From contig JAGASR010000001.1 in the NCBI GenBank assembly GCA_017621705.1, positions 1 to 60,938 of the forward strand: 60,938 nt of DNA, read 5' to 3'. Source of the DNA: Clostridia bacterium. GTDB taxonomy: Bacteria; Bacillota; Clostridia; Oscillospirales; UBA644. The position numbers were made by a program, and so were the translations under genes. Numbering within the stretch: the stretch's first letter is position 1; each line of letters opens with the position of its first letter. Shown piece after piece: positions 32,824 to 41,070 of the stretch. The notes beneath the pieces were generated by a model. The model searched no databases, had not been told where the DNA came from, and was given only the letters and a program-made list of their open reading frames with translations.

Positions 32824-33893
32824 AAAAATACGATAGAATAAAATCTGTCCTCAAATGGATCAACAATTATTTTACATTTTTTCTGCTTGTCGCTTTTGTT
32901 ATAACGTGCTGTACGATGCTTTTTGTCTCGATCCTTACAGAAACTCTCGGAATAACCCTTAATGCCGAAAATATAAGCGCCGCCGCAAAAGTGACTTTCT
33001 GGAATGTTGTTTTGCTTAGTTTTTTATTTACTGTCATTGATACGGTCCGTCGTAAAATAATGGTCGACAGACCCGTAAAGCAGATAACCGATGCTGCCGA
33101 AAAGATAGTTCAGGGTGATTTTTCGGTACGTATACCTTCCCGCAATCAGATCGGTTCGGACGATACTTTCAACCGTATAATCGACTGTTTCAATAAAATG
33201 GCTGAAGAGCTTTCGAGTGTTGAAACTTTGCGCACGGATTTTATTGCAAATGTTTCGCACGAAATGAAAACTCCTCTTTCCGTCATGCAGAATTACGGAA
33301 CGCTTCTTCAGTCAAAAGATCTTTCCGAGGAAAAACGCATTGAGTACGCAAAAGGTGTTACGGACGGTTCTCGCCGCATGGCAGAGATGATGACGAATAT
33401 TTTAAAACTCAACCGTCTCGAAAATCAGCAGATCTACCCGAAAGTTACGGAGTTTGATCTCGGAGAACAGCTTTGCGAATGTCTTTTGCAGTTCGAAAGT
33501 GTATGGGAAAAATCGTCAATAGAAATTGATACCGATATAGCGGAAAACGTTAAGATCAAGGCCGATGAAGAACTTTTAAGTCTTGTATGGAATAATCTTT
33601 TTTCAAATGCTTTCAAATTTACGGAAGAAGGCGGTACTGTAAGCGTTAAATTGACGGCCACGGATAATCATGCTGTCGTTACGGTCTCAGATACAGGTTG
33701 CGGCATGAGCGCAGAGGTCGGTTCTCGTATTTTCGAAAAATTTTATCAAGCGGATACTTCCCGTTCGGTTCAGGGCAACGGACTAGGTCTTGCGCTTGTA
33801 AAGCGAGTTGTTGATATTATGCACGGAGAGATCGGCGTTGAAAGCTCGGTAGGGGTGGGTACCACCTTTACAGTCAGAATACGGAGAAGCTGA
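32820..33893 (+). CDS. Sensor histidine kinase
   Basis: A 357-residue membrane kinase with two transmembrane segments (about 17-40 and 57-75), only a short extracellular loop, and a HAMP domain (RPVKQITDAAEKI...). The dimerisation domain carries H147 in NVSHEMKTPLS, and the ATPase domain has N-box NLFSNAFKFT, G1 DTGCGM and G2 GNGLGLALVK. With so short an external loop it probably senses a signal in or at the membrane, or through a partner such as the membrane proteins encoded next to it. Confidence 0.93.
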   Translation: MKKYDRIKSVLKWINNYFTFFLLVAFVITCCTMLFVSILTETLGITLNAENISAAAKVTFWNVVLLSFLFTVIDTVRRKIMVDRPVKQITDAAEKIVQGDFSVRIPSRNQIGSDDTFNRIIDCFNKMAEELSSVETLRTDFIANVSHEMKTPLSVMQNYGTLLQSKDLSEEKRIEYAKGVTDGSRRMAEMMTNILKLNRLENQQIYPKVTEFDLGEQLCECLLQFESVWEKSSIEIDTDIAENVKIKADEELLSLVWNNLFSNAFKFTEEGGTVSVKLTATDNHAVVTVSDTGCGMSAEVGSRIFEKFYQADTSRSVQGNGLGLALVKRVVDIMHGEIGVESSVGVGTTFTVRIRRS

Positions 33894-33894
33894 T

Positions 33895-34785
33895 ATGGAT
33901 ATAAAAAAAATAATAAATTCGGTTCTTTATCCTCATATTGCGTTGATGATCGTTCTTTTGCCTGTCGCTGCTGTTTTTCTCATTTATTCAATGGTTTTTA
34001 TGGGAACCGATTCGATAATAAGCATCGTTTCGTATGTCGTTGCTTTTTATACGCTCACGGTCTGGTGCCTTAAAATACCGTTTCTTATCAGCTTTTTTAA
34101 AACATTCAGAGCCGAAAACAAATACGCTCTTCGCTGGAGAAGCGATCCGAGGCTGCGTGTCAATGTTTCATTATACGGAACACTTATTTATAATACCGCA
34201 TACGCCGTTTTTCAGCTCGGGCTCGGTTTCTGGCATAAAACTTTCTGGTTCTTTTCTCTTGCGGCATATTATATCCTGCTTGCGATCATGCGTTTTTTTC
34301 TTGTGCGTCATACAAGAAAACATGCCCCCGGCGAAGATATGATGCGTGAACTGAAAAAATACAGAACCTGCGGCATCGTTTTCCTTATTATGAACCTTGC
34401 GCTTGCACTTATGATCTTTTTTATGGTCTATTGGAACAGAACTTTCCATCATCATGAAATAACGACTATTGCCATGGCGGCGTATACGTTCACTTCGCTA
34501 ACTTTTGCGATCATCAATATTTTCAGATACCGCAAATATAACAGCCCCGTATTTTCCGCATCAAAAGCCATAAGCCTCGCATCAGCCTGCGTTTCATTGA
34601 TAACGCTCGAATCTACCATGCTCACGACTTTCGGCGCAGCGACGGTCACTCTTTCCATGCGAAGAATTATGCTTGCGGCAACGGGCGGCGCGATCTCCGT
34701 TTTTATAATAGCAATGGCGATAACGATGATCGTTACAGGAACAAAAAAATTAAAATCACTCAAGGAGCATCTCAATGGAGAATAA
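33895..34785 (+). CDS. Polytopic membrane protein cotranscribed with the two-component system
   Basis: A 296-residue protein with about seven hydrophobic segments (near 17-40, 45-65, 98-118, 125-142, 160-182, 190-212 and 255-285). I recognise no family or catalytic motif. It begins one base after the kinase stop and its end overlaps the following gene (34775), so it is translated from the same message. An output effector or accessory sensor of the two-component system are both possible. Confidence 0.7.
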   Translation: MDIKKIINSVLYPHIALMIVLLPVAAVFLIYSMVFMGTDSIISIVSYVVAFYTLTVWCLKIPFLISFFKTFRAENKYALRWRSDPRLRVNVSLYGTLIYNTAYAVFQLGLGFWHKTFWFFSLAAYYILLAIMRFFLVRHTRKHAPGEDMMRELKKYRTCGIVFLIMNLALALMIFFMVYWNRTFHHHEITTIAMAAYTFTSLTFAIINIFRYRKYNSPVFSASKAISLASACVSLITLESTMLTTFGAATVTLSMRRIMLAATGGAISVFIIAMAITMIVTGTKKLKSLKEHLNGE

Positions 34786-35170
34786 TAAAGATACATTCAA
34801 CTATACCTATTCCGCAAAACAGCAGGATGAAATAAAAGCAATCCGAAAAAAATACGCTGTTTCCGATCCCGAAGATAAAATGGAAAGGCTCCGTAAACTT
34901 GACGGTTCCGTCGTTCAAAAAGCAACGACCGCGGCGCTTATCTTGGGTATTATCGGCGCTCTTATAATGGGCAGCGGCATGAGTCTTGTAATGACCGATA
35001 TCGGTTCTGCTCTCGGTATCGAAAATCCGCTGTTTATCGGTATCCCCGTCGGAATCGTAGGGTTAATCCTCGTCAGCTTTGCGTATCCCGTTTATAATCA
35101 TATCGTTAAAAAAGAACGTGAAAAAATCGCTCCCGAAATAATCCGTCTGACGGATGAACTCATGAAATAA
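34775..35170 (+). CDS. Small membrane protein, paralogue of the gene at 31012
   Basis: A 131-residue protein with a charged N-terminal half, two transmembrane segments (about 47-70 and 85-105) and the loop GSGMSLVMTDIGSALGIENP shared with the protein at 31012-31383. It overlaps the preceding gene by 11 bases. The two paralogues bracket the two-component genes. Function unknown; topology suggests both termini are cytoplasmic. Confidence 0.75.
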   Translation: MENNKDTFNYTYSAKQQDEIKAIRKKYAVSDPEDKMERLRKLDGSVVQKATTAALILGIIGALIMGSGMSLVMTDIGSALGIENPLFIGIPVGIVGLILVSFAYPVYNHIVKKEREKIAPEIIRLTDELMK

Positions 35171-35172
35171 GA

Positions 35173-35202
35173 AGAACAGACAGATTTTTATCTGTCTGTT
35201 CT
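35173..35202. terminator. Bidirectional terminator
   Basis: 12-bp stem AGAACAGACAGA/TCTGTCTGTTCT between convergent genes ending at 35170 (plus) and 35213 (minus), with T-rich sequence after it in the plus direction. Confidence 0.85.
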
Positions 35203-35212
35203 CTTTTATATT

Positions 35213-35779
35213 TTAAACTGCTTCTTTCTCTCTTGCTTTTATATCTTTTGCAAATATTTTTTTGAATACGGTACGGACAAACGGCTGAATGAAGAAAAGC
35301 TGGGTGAAAAATGCGAACGGGAAGTTGAAACAAACGAACTTGAGCCAATCCGCAAGCAAAGTAAAAATATTGAAACCTGCGGAATAATTGTAGTAGAGAA
35401 ATGCGGCGATAAAGCTCATCATCGGGCACATGATACCGACGGTTGCGCAAATGATCGCTGTTTCGAAAAGAACGGGATGTGTCGATCTCGGATCAAAGTT
35501 TTTGCAGGCAAACTTGAAAGAAAGCGGCGAACCGATAAGATTTTCAAGCGTGAATGCAAGGACAAATTCGATAAGTACGACTGCCCATATCGGCATCGGG
35601 ATCCCGAAAACGGGAACTCCGCCCATTGCGTTTATCGCAGAAAGAACGCTTGAATGTCCCGTCAAAGACATAAACATGCTTCCGTGAATGACGTAAAGGC
35701 TGTAAAAAACATAGGCGTGAACGGTGATTACAACTGTTATAAATGCAAATACCATTCTCTGAAATTGATTTCTAGGCAT
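35213..35779 (-). CDS. DUF2798-like four-helix membrane protein
   Basis: A 188-residue protein with four or more transmembrane segments, starting PRNQFQRMVFAFITVVITVH, which resembles DUF2798 proteins. The ATG at 35779 is chosen because AAAGGAGAAAA precedes it; a longer in-frame ORF to 35866 would run through the structured leader. Function unknown. It has its own consensus promoter (35902-35930) and a leader of about 115 nt that folds into a three-way junction, so expression is likely regulated. Confidence 0.7.
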   Translation of the reverse strand: MPRNQFQRMVFAFITVVITVHAYVFYSLYVIHGSMFMSLTGHSSVLSAINAMGGVPVFGIPMPIWAVVLIEFVLAFTLENLIGSPLSFKFACKNFDPRSTHPVLFETAIICATVGIMCPMMSFIAAFLYYNYSAGFNIFTLLADWLKFVCFNFPFAFFTQLFFIQPFVRTVFKKIFAKDIKAREKEAV

Positions 35780-35806
35780 AATTTTCTCCTTTTTGCAATA
35801 AAAAAA

Positions 35807-35871
35807 GACACATGATATCAGTAAATCCGTACCGTGATCAGATTTACGCGCCGTTCGGCGCAACATGTGTC
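35807..35871 (-). promoter_or_regulatory. Structured leader, three-way junction with U-tract
   Basis: On the minus-strand transcript an outer stem GACACATG/CATGTGTC (35871-35864 with 35814-35807, 8 bp perfect) encloses GCGCC/GGCGC (4-nt loop) and GTAAATC/GATTTAC (13-nt loop). The 3' side of the outer stem is followed directly by U7, so the outer helix can act as a terminator. It lies between the promoter and the ribosome binding site of the DUF2798-like gene. It matches no riboswitch class I can name. Confidence 0.6.
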
Positions 35872-35901
35872 GTTTATCTCATATTATTTATTTTTCGAGT
35901 T

Positions 35902-35930
35902 ATTATACCATGAGATTTAAAAAAATTCAA
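35902..35930 (-). promoter_or_regulatory. Promoter of the DUF2798-like gene
   Basis: Minus-strand TTGAAT (35930-35925), 17-bp spacer, TATAAT (35907-35902). Confidence 0.8.
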
Positions 35931-35963
35931 AGATTTTTGCGTGCTTTTTTTTGAATTTTGTGG

Positions 35964-36115
35964 TATAATACTTATGCAGTCGAACTGCCACGGGAGTGAT
36001 TTTCAGCAAAAAATGATGACGGCAGCCATCTTTTTTACGTTTCGCTCAAACATCTCTCTGCATTATTGGTCTGGTATTTCTGCCGTAATGTATCGTACCG
36101 AACGGAGGTGTTATT
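35964..36115 (+). promoter_or_regulatory. Extended -10 promoter and 145-nt leader of the 82-residue gene
   Basis: TGGTATAAT (-10 at 35964-35969) lies about 150 bases upstream of the GTG start. The leader contains CTGCC/GGCAG (36 nt apart) followed by CCATCTTTTTT, which could form a weak terminator. No known leader RNA is recognised. Confidence 0.4.
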
Positions 36116-36364
36116 GTGAAACGTGTAAAGTCCGCTTGTATTCTTCAGACTCTTATTTTTACCCAGAAGCCCGAACTTGGCTACAGCAAAGAAAGTGCTC
36201 TTAAAATTAATCAGGAAGAGTTTGAGCATTATAAGGCAACTCTCGAACGAGCAAAGACCCGTTATCAGATCGTTGATACCGAGTCCTGCGAAGACGGTTC
36301 GATCATTGTGCGTGTACGTAAACAGTATAACGACAGTATCGATGTCAGCGAGTATTTTATTTAA
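36116..36364 (+). CDS. Small conserved-looking protein, unknown function
   Basis: An 82-residue protein (KRVKSACILQTLIFTQKPELGYSKESALK...) with an alpha/beta pattern and no motif I recognise. The GTG start at 36116 follows ACGGAGGTG at correct spacing, and a strong terminator follows the stop, so it is a monocistronic gene. The first strand contains a single cysteine. Function unknown. Confidence 0.6.
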   Translation: MKRVKSACILQTLIFTQKPELGYSKESALKINQEEFEHYKATLERAKTRYQIVDTESCEDGSIIVRVRKQYNDSIDVSEYFI

Positions 36365-36367
36365 CGC

Positions 36368-36405
36368 AAAGAAGCTTCGAATTCATTTCGGAGCTTCTTT
36401 TTTTT
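36368..36405 (+). terminator. Terminator of the 82-residue gene
   Basis: Stem AAAGAAGCTTCGAA/TTTCGGAGCTTCTTT with T8 following. Confidence 0.85.
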
Positions 36406-36425
36406 AATAAATATTCATTCTTCTA

Positions 36426-36454
36426 TTGAAAAACTGCTTTTTTTATGATATAAT
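36426..36454 (+). promoter_or_regulatory. Promoter of the SPFH/zinc-ribbon gene
   Basis: TTGAAA (36426-36431), 17-bp spacer, TATAAT (36449-36454). The leader carries the palindrome GGGCATTTGCCC near 36466-36478. Confidence 0.8.
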
Positions 36455-36532
36455 ATATTTATGGTGGGCATTTGCCCGTTAATCTGTTAATTTTTTCATA
36501 AATAAATCTTTACCTTGAAAGGGGTTTTAATA

Positions 36533-37918
36533 ATGGGACTTATTAAAGCAGGTCTTGGCGCGCTCGGCGGAACTCTGGCCGATCAGTGGAAAGAGTTTTT
36601 CTACTGTGAAGCGATCCCGAACGATATATTGATGGTAAAAGGACAGAAGCGTATTTCTTCCCGTTCCTCAAATACCAATGCCGAAGACAATATTATTTCA
36701 AACGGTTCCGGCATTGCCGTTGCAGACGGTCAGTGTATGATCATAGTCGAGCAGGGCAAGGTAGTCGAAGTCTGTGCCGAACCCGGTGAGTTTACGTATA
36801 ATTCTTCAACCGAGCCCTCAATTTTTGCGGGCAGTCTCGGTCAGAGCATTCTTGATACTTTCAAGACTATCGGCAAACGTTTTACATACGGCGGCGATAC
36901 CGGTAAAGATCAGAGAGTTTATTATTTCAATACTAAAGAAATCCTCGATAATAAATTCGGAACAAAAAATCCCATTGCTTTTCGCGTGGTTGATTCCAGA
37001 ATCGGCTTTGACGTAGATGTCTCCCTCCGTTGCAACGGTATATATACTTTCCGTCTTACCGACCCTCTGAAGTTTTATACAACGGTCGGCGGTAATGTGA
37101 CGGGTTCTTACTCTAAAATTAATCTTCAGGAAACAATGAGGACCGAATTTGTCAGCGCTCTCGGTGTTTCCGTAGCAAAACTTTCTGCGCTTGAGATCCG
37201 TCCGAATCAGATACCCGCGCATACAGATGAACTTGAAAAATATCTTAACGATGAGCTGAGCATCGAATGGGGCGCAAGAGGTATCGGCGATGTTAAAGTT
37301 GCGATCAATCCTCCGACCCTCACCGAAGAAGACCAGGAAATGCTCAAAACCGCGCAGAAAACCGCTATGTACCGCGATCCCACAATGGCGGCCGCAACTC
37401 TCGTCGGTGCTCAGGCAGATGCTATGAAAGCGGCAGCTTCCAACGAAGCAGGCGCTATGACCGGATTTATGGGCATGGGTATGGCAATGAACCAGGGCGG
37501 CGTAAACGCACAGAACTTATTCCAGATGGGTCAGCAGCAACAGACCGTTGCTCAGCAGGATAACGGTTGGGCTTGTTCCTGCGGTGCAAAAGTAACGGGT
37601 AATTTCTGCCCCGAGTGCGGCAAAAAGAAACCCGAACCCGAAAACAAAGGCGCTTGGAGATGTGCTTGCGGCGCTACCGCTACCGGCAAATTCTGCGCTG
37701 AATGCGGCGCAAAGAAGCCTGCCGATACAGAAGGCTGGACCTGCGCATGCGGAACCGTCAACAAAGGCAAATTCTGTCCCGAATGCGGAGCAAAGAAACC
37801 TGCGGATGCAATTCAGTACAGATGTGATAAATGCGGCTGGGAACCCGAAAACGGCGCACAGCCCCCGAAATTCTGCCCCGAATGCGGCGATCCGTTCGAC
37901 AATAACGATATCAAATAA
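36533..37918 (+). CDS. SPFH-domain protein with C-terminal zinc ribbons
   Basis: A 461-residue protein. Residues about 1-290 form an SPFH/band-7-like domain of the YdjI (virion core protein) type: GTLADQWKEFFYCEAIPNDIL, VADGQCMIIVEQGKV, IGFDVDVSLRCNGIYTFRLTDP. Next comes an Ala/Met/Gln-rich helical linker, then four zinc ribbons, each with a C-x-C or CxxC knuckle paired with CPECG or CAECG. It probably assembles at the membrane and presents the zinc ribbons to partners. The ATG at 36533 is preferred over the TTG at 36515 because of AAAGGGG upstream. Terminator at 37934-37957. Confidence 0.8.
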   Translation: MGLIKAGLGALGGTLADQWKEFFYCEAIPNDILMVKGQKRISSRSSNTNAEDNIISNGSGIAVADGQCMIIVEQGKVVEVCAEPGEFTYNSSTEPSIFAGSLGQSILDTFKTIGKRFTYGGDTGKDQRVYYFNTKEILDNKFGTKNPIAFRVVDSRIGFDVDVSLRCNGIYTFRLTDPLKFYTTVGGNVTGSYSKINLQETMRTEFVSALGVSVAKLSALEIRPNQIPAHTDELEKYLNDELSIEWGARGIGDVKVAINPPTLTEEDQEMLKTAQKTAMYRDPTMAAATLVGAQADAMKAAASNEAGAMTGFMGMGMAMNQGGVNAQNLFQMGQQQQTVAQQDNGWACSCGAKVTGNFCPECGKKKPEPENKGAWRCACGATATGKFCAECGAKKPADTEGWTCACGTVNKGKFCPECGAKKPADAIQYRCDKCGWEPENGAQPPKFCPECGDPFDNNDIK

Positions 37919-37933
37919 TTCAAGATTTATTAA

Positions 37934-37965
37934 GACCTGCGAAAAATCGCAGGTCTTTGTTTTTT
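37934..37965 (+). terminator. Terminator of the SPFH gene
   Basis: Stem GACCTGCG/CGCAGGTC with loop AAAAAT, followed by TTTGTTTTTTC. Confidence 0.87.
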
Positions 37966-37971
37966 CTTATA

Positions 37972-38000
37972 TTGACAATCATAGGCGTGCATGATATAAT
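37972..38000 (+). promoter_or_regulatory. Promoter of the FtsX-type permease gene
   Basis: Perfect TTGACA (37972-37977) and TATAAT (37995-38000) with a 17-bp spacer. Confidence 0.88.
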
Positions 38001-38017
38001 AAAGAAAAAAGGGTGAG

Positions 38018-38066
38018 CGCACAGAATTCCGAAGATAAATCTTTTGAGGAGTTCTGTGCGTTTTTT
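38018..38066 (+). terminator. Terminator-like hairpin inside the permease leader
   Basis: CGCACAGAA/TTCTGTGCG (38018-38026/38052-38060) with further pairing inside (TTCC/GGA, GAAGAT/ATCTT) and T6 at 38061-38066. It begins about 11 bases after the expected transcription start and 30 bases before the ATG at 38097, so it should stop most transcripts of the permease gene unless antagonised. Confidence 0.75.
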
Positions 38067-38096
38067 GCCTTGCAGATCATATAACCGGAGGCATAT

Positions 38097-40574
38097 ATGA
38101 AACGTTTTTTTGAATATCTTTTCGGCAGTTTTTCAAAAAAACCTTTTTTGGGAATTGTTTTGATATTACAGATAGCCATCAGTTCATTCATAATCTTTTC
38201 AGCTATGTTTTCATATATGAAAGCAAAAGATGAAACAGAAAGTGTTTCTTCAAAATTCAAGGATAGTTTCAGCGGAAGTTTGACCTTTAATCATATGGGT
38301 CAGACCGATTCCGCCCGCGCTGTTACTTCTTATATGCTGTCAGGAGAGATAGAGGGCATTGATGATGAAACCCTGCATGGTTATGACGCTCTTTATAATG
38401 ATCTTTTATCTATAGAGTATGCTTCCGCTTATTATAACTTTGACTTTATGTCTTTGAGTTATTGGGATCCTGTAAATAAGGTTGAACTGACCGAAGAAAA
38501 GGAAAGACATCGTGCTATGTTTTCTGCCGATGATCTTGATCCTGATTTCGGATTAATAGATCAGAATGGACAATTCCATGCAAATTACGTTGATTTACGT
38601 TTCATTAATGCCTTTGAACTGAATGCAGAAAAAGGGAGAATGTTTACCGAAGAAGATTTTAATTACAATCTTTCGACAGATGAAATACCGATAGTTATGG
38701 GACACAGATTTGCAAAATATTTCGATATAGGAGATATCTTGCGGCTTAAACCGACAATGCTCGGTCGGAAAATTTACAATCTTCGAGTTATCGGTTTTTT
38801 ACCTGAAAACAGCGGATATGTTGTCGGAAGTAATGTCACTAGTCTTGACTGCAGAATTCTTCTTCCGATAAACCTTCAGACATATGCGGATCATATCGAA
38901 TATAACGGAGATCTTTCTTTTACATGGGCTTTTAATATATATTCAAAGATCGAAGGAACGATGTTTATCGTTAAAAACGAGGAGAGAGAACTCTTTATTT
39001 CGGAGGTTAACTCTATTTTGGAAAAACATGGTCTTGAGTCTGCGTTTATCGTCAATACCACCAAAGATTCCGCTCAACTTTTGGCAGACCGATACGTTCA
39101 GATGTTTCGAATTCGTGTGGGATGTCTTGTTCTGACTCTTACGTTCTCATTCCTGACACTCGTCTTTTCCATGCTGAATAAAATATTATCAAATATTAAA
39201 AATTATGCCGTCTATATTTTAACGGGCAGCACGGTTCACGAAATCGGGCTTTTCGCTTCATTGGAATCTTTCGTTTATTGTGTTCTGGGTTCAATTCTTG
39301 GATTTATGGCGTTTTCCTCATACTATTCAATGTATCCGGAGTTGAGACTTTACAATGATTTTGTTTATACTGTCGGTTTTTCGATTATTTTGCTGTTTGT
39401 TGTCGCCATAGCAGTCACGGTTTTCTTCGTATCTGTATTGAAAATTCAATGTTATGATATCTCAATGCTTATCCGTGGAAATGAGGTTCGAAATAGCTCC
39501 GGATTGATTTTATATAAAGTCATTCTGTTTCTTTTGACCGCTTTCGTTTCTGTTTGCATTCTCTTCATTGCAGGATATAATAAGGAAATAATAAATGCCG
39601 ATATGTATTCAAGAGGTTTTCTTACAAAAAATATAGTAAATCTGACAGTTTCTCAAAAAGATGAGAAAACCCTTCTTCCCGAACCCGATATTTCCGTTCT
39701 CGGTGAAGATGTCGCTTTGTATAAATGGGTTACAATTTCAGCAACAGATACTTATCCTTTGGTGCGCGGTGTTTATATCAGAGGTTCTTATCCTGTTCCC
39801 GAAATTATAGAGGGCCGTTTCTTTACTGAAAATGAAATGTATATGAGTGACAAAGATATTTCTTTGGGTATGGGAAAAATTGCGGTAATGGGAAAAACGG
39901 CTTTTGACAAATTCGGAAAAACTCTCGAAGACGGTACAACGGTTTTCGAATATCTAGGTGATGAATATACGGTTATCGGTATAATGGGAAAACTTGACGG
40001 TAGTGCCACAACTATTGATAATTTAGTGTATATTCCATTACGTACATCTGTTATGAAATACAGCAAAGCAGGGACATTTACCGTAGATTCGGAGAAAGAA
40101 GCACGGGCAAATGATGCATCCGAAAAGTTGAAAGAGCATTATGGATTAAATGCTGAAATTAATAATATAAATATTTCGTTTGGTTCGGTTGTTTCTGCGC
40201 CTTCCGATGCTCTTTTTGCTTTGATGACTCTTCTGTTTCTCAATGTAGCTGTTTTCAGTGCGTATTACGTGGACAGACAAAAACATATTGTATCGGTTAA
40301 AAAAATGATAGGATTTTCAAAACTAATGATTGTATTTGATGTAGTCCTTGATTTTGTTAAAATAGCTTTTGGCGGATTTTGGATCGGTTGGGTGAGTATT
40401 GTTTTGTCATCCCGGACTATTTTGAAAAACATTGAAATGTTCTCAGTCGTTCAACCGTCTTTTGATATAACTATGGTTTCCCTTTTTATTACTGTCATTG
40501 CATTCATCGTGGTTGCTGTTTGGGCGGTTTTCTGCACCTATAATAAAGACACAAGCGAAATGTTGAGAGGGTAG
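38097..40574 (+). CDS. FtsX/MacB-type ABC permease without a neighbouring ATPase
   Basis: An 825-residue membrane protein. TM1 lies at about 18-42, a MacB-like extracellular domain follows to about 335, then four TM segments (about 340-360, 383-410, 420-445, 470-495). A second extracellular domain (500-695) follows, then three TM segments (about 703-725, 748-770, 790-812). This is the duplicated FtsX permease layout used for lipoprotein or peptide export and for mechanotransmission. No ABC ATPase gene is near, which is unusual. It starts after CGGAGGCAT. Expression is probably limited by the leader terminator. Confidence 0.8.
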   Translation: MKRFFEYLFGSFSKKPFLGIVLILQIAISSFIIFSAMFSYMKAKDETESVSSKFKDSFSGSLTFNHMGQTDSARAVTSYMLSGEIEGIDDETLHGYDALYNDLLSIEYASAYYNFDFMSLSYWDPVNKVELTEEKERHRAMFSADDLDPDFGLIDQNGQFHANYVDLRFINAFELNAEKGRMFTEEDFNYNLSTDEIPIVMGHRFAKYFDIGDILRLKPTMLGRKIYNLRVIGFLPENSGYVVGSNVTSLDCRILLPINLQTYADHIEYNGDLSFTWAFNIYSKIEGTMFIVKNEERELFISEVNSILEKHGLESAFIVNTTKDSAQLLADRYVQMFRIRVGCLVLTLTFSFLTLVFSMLNKILSNIKNYAVYILTGSTVHEIGLFASLESFVYCVLGSILGFMAFSSYYSMYPELRLYNDFVYTVGFSIILLFVVAIAVTVFFVSVLKIQCYDISMLIRGNEVRNSSGLILYKVILFLLTAFVSVCILFIAGYNKEIINADMYSRGFLTKNIVNLTVSQKDEKTLLPEPDISVLGEDVALYKWVTISATDTYPLVRGVYIRGSYPVPEIIEGRFFTENEMYMSDKDISLGMGKIAVMGKTAFDKFGKTLEDGTTVFEYLGDEYTVIGIMGKLDGSATTIDNLVYIPLRTSVMKYSKAGTFTVDSEKEARANDASEKLKEHYGLNAEINNINISFGSVVSAPSDALFALMTLLFLNVAVFSAYYVDRQKHIVSVKKMIGFSKLMIVFDVVLDFVKIAFGGFWIGWVSIVLSSRTILKNIEMFSVVQPSFDITMVSLFITVIAFIVVAVWAVFCTYNKDTSEMLRG

Positions 40575-40597
40575 TAATCCAATTTTATCTATTAAAA

Positions 40598-40637
40598 ACA
40601 CAACAGAGACGGTTCTTTCGAGCCGTCTCTGTTGTGT
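40598..40637. terminator. Hairpin between convergent genes
   Basis: 15-bp perfect stem ACACAACAGAGACGG/CCGTCTCTGTTGTGT between the permease stop (40574) and the thioesterase stop (40651). The T-tail is weak in the plus direction. Confidence 0.65.
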
Positions 40638-40650
40638 TATAGGAGGATCA

Positions 40651-41070
40651 TTAATTATGATTTACGGATTCGTTTCTTAGTACTGCATCAAATTCTGGGA
40701 GAAATTTCTTTACCGCGATCGGACGTTTGTTTTCGTCTATGAAACAGTGCGAGGATGTCGCTGTCGCTACTGTGTCCCCACTTTTTATATTAGTCATGGT
40801 GTAGCAAAGCGTGAGTTTTACCCCTGTATACTGCGATATCCGTACTTCGATCTCGATCTCGTCATCGTAAGTTGTAGGTTTTTTGTATTCGCAGTTGACG
40901 GAGACGACGGGGGAGGTGATCCCTTCGGATTCAAGACGTGTCATCGGATATCCGATTTTCGTCAGAAGATCCATTCTCGCCTCTTCCATGAAACGTATAT
41001 AGTTTGAATGATGCGTAATTCCCATTTTATCCGTTTCGTAATAATTGACTTTGTGTATATATTTACTCAT
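40651..41070 (-). CDS. Acyl-CoA thioesterase, 4-hydroxybenzoyl-CoA thioesterase/YbgC type
   Basis: A 139-residue hotdog-fold protein with the family motif YYETDKMGITHHSNYIRFMEE, in which the Asp is the expected catalytic residue. It hydrolyses acyl-CoA or acyl-ACP thioesters. Its start overlaps the stop of the PAS regulator gene by 4 bases (ATGA), so the two are translated together. Position beyond a fatty acid synthesis operon and an acyl-CoA synthetase gene supports a lipid role. Confidence 0.85.
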   Translation of the reverse strand: MSKYIHKVNYYETDKMGITHHSNYIRFMEEARMDLLTKIGYPMTRLESEGITSPVVSVNCEYKKPTTYDDEIEIEVRISQYTGVKLTLCYTMTNIKSGDTVATATSSHCFIDENKRPIAVKKFLPEFDAVLRNESVNHN

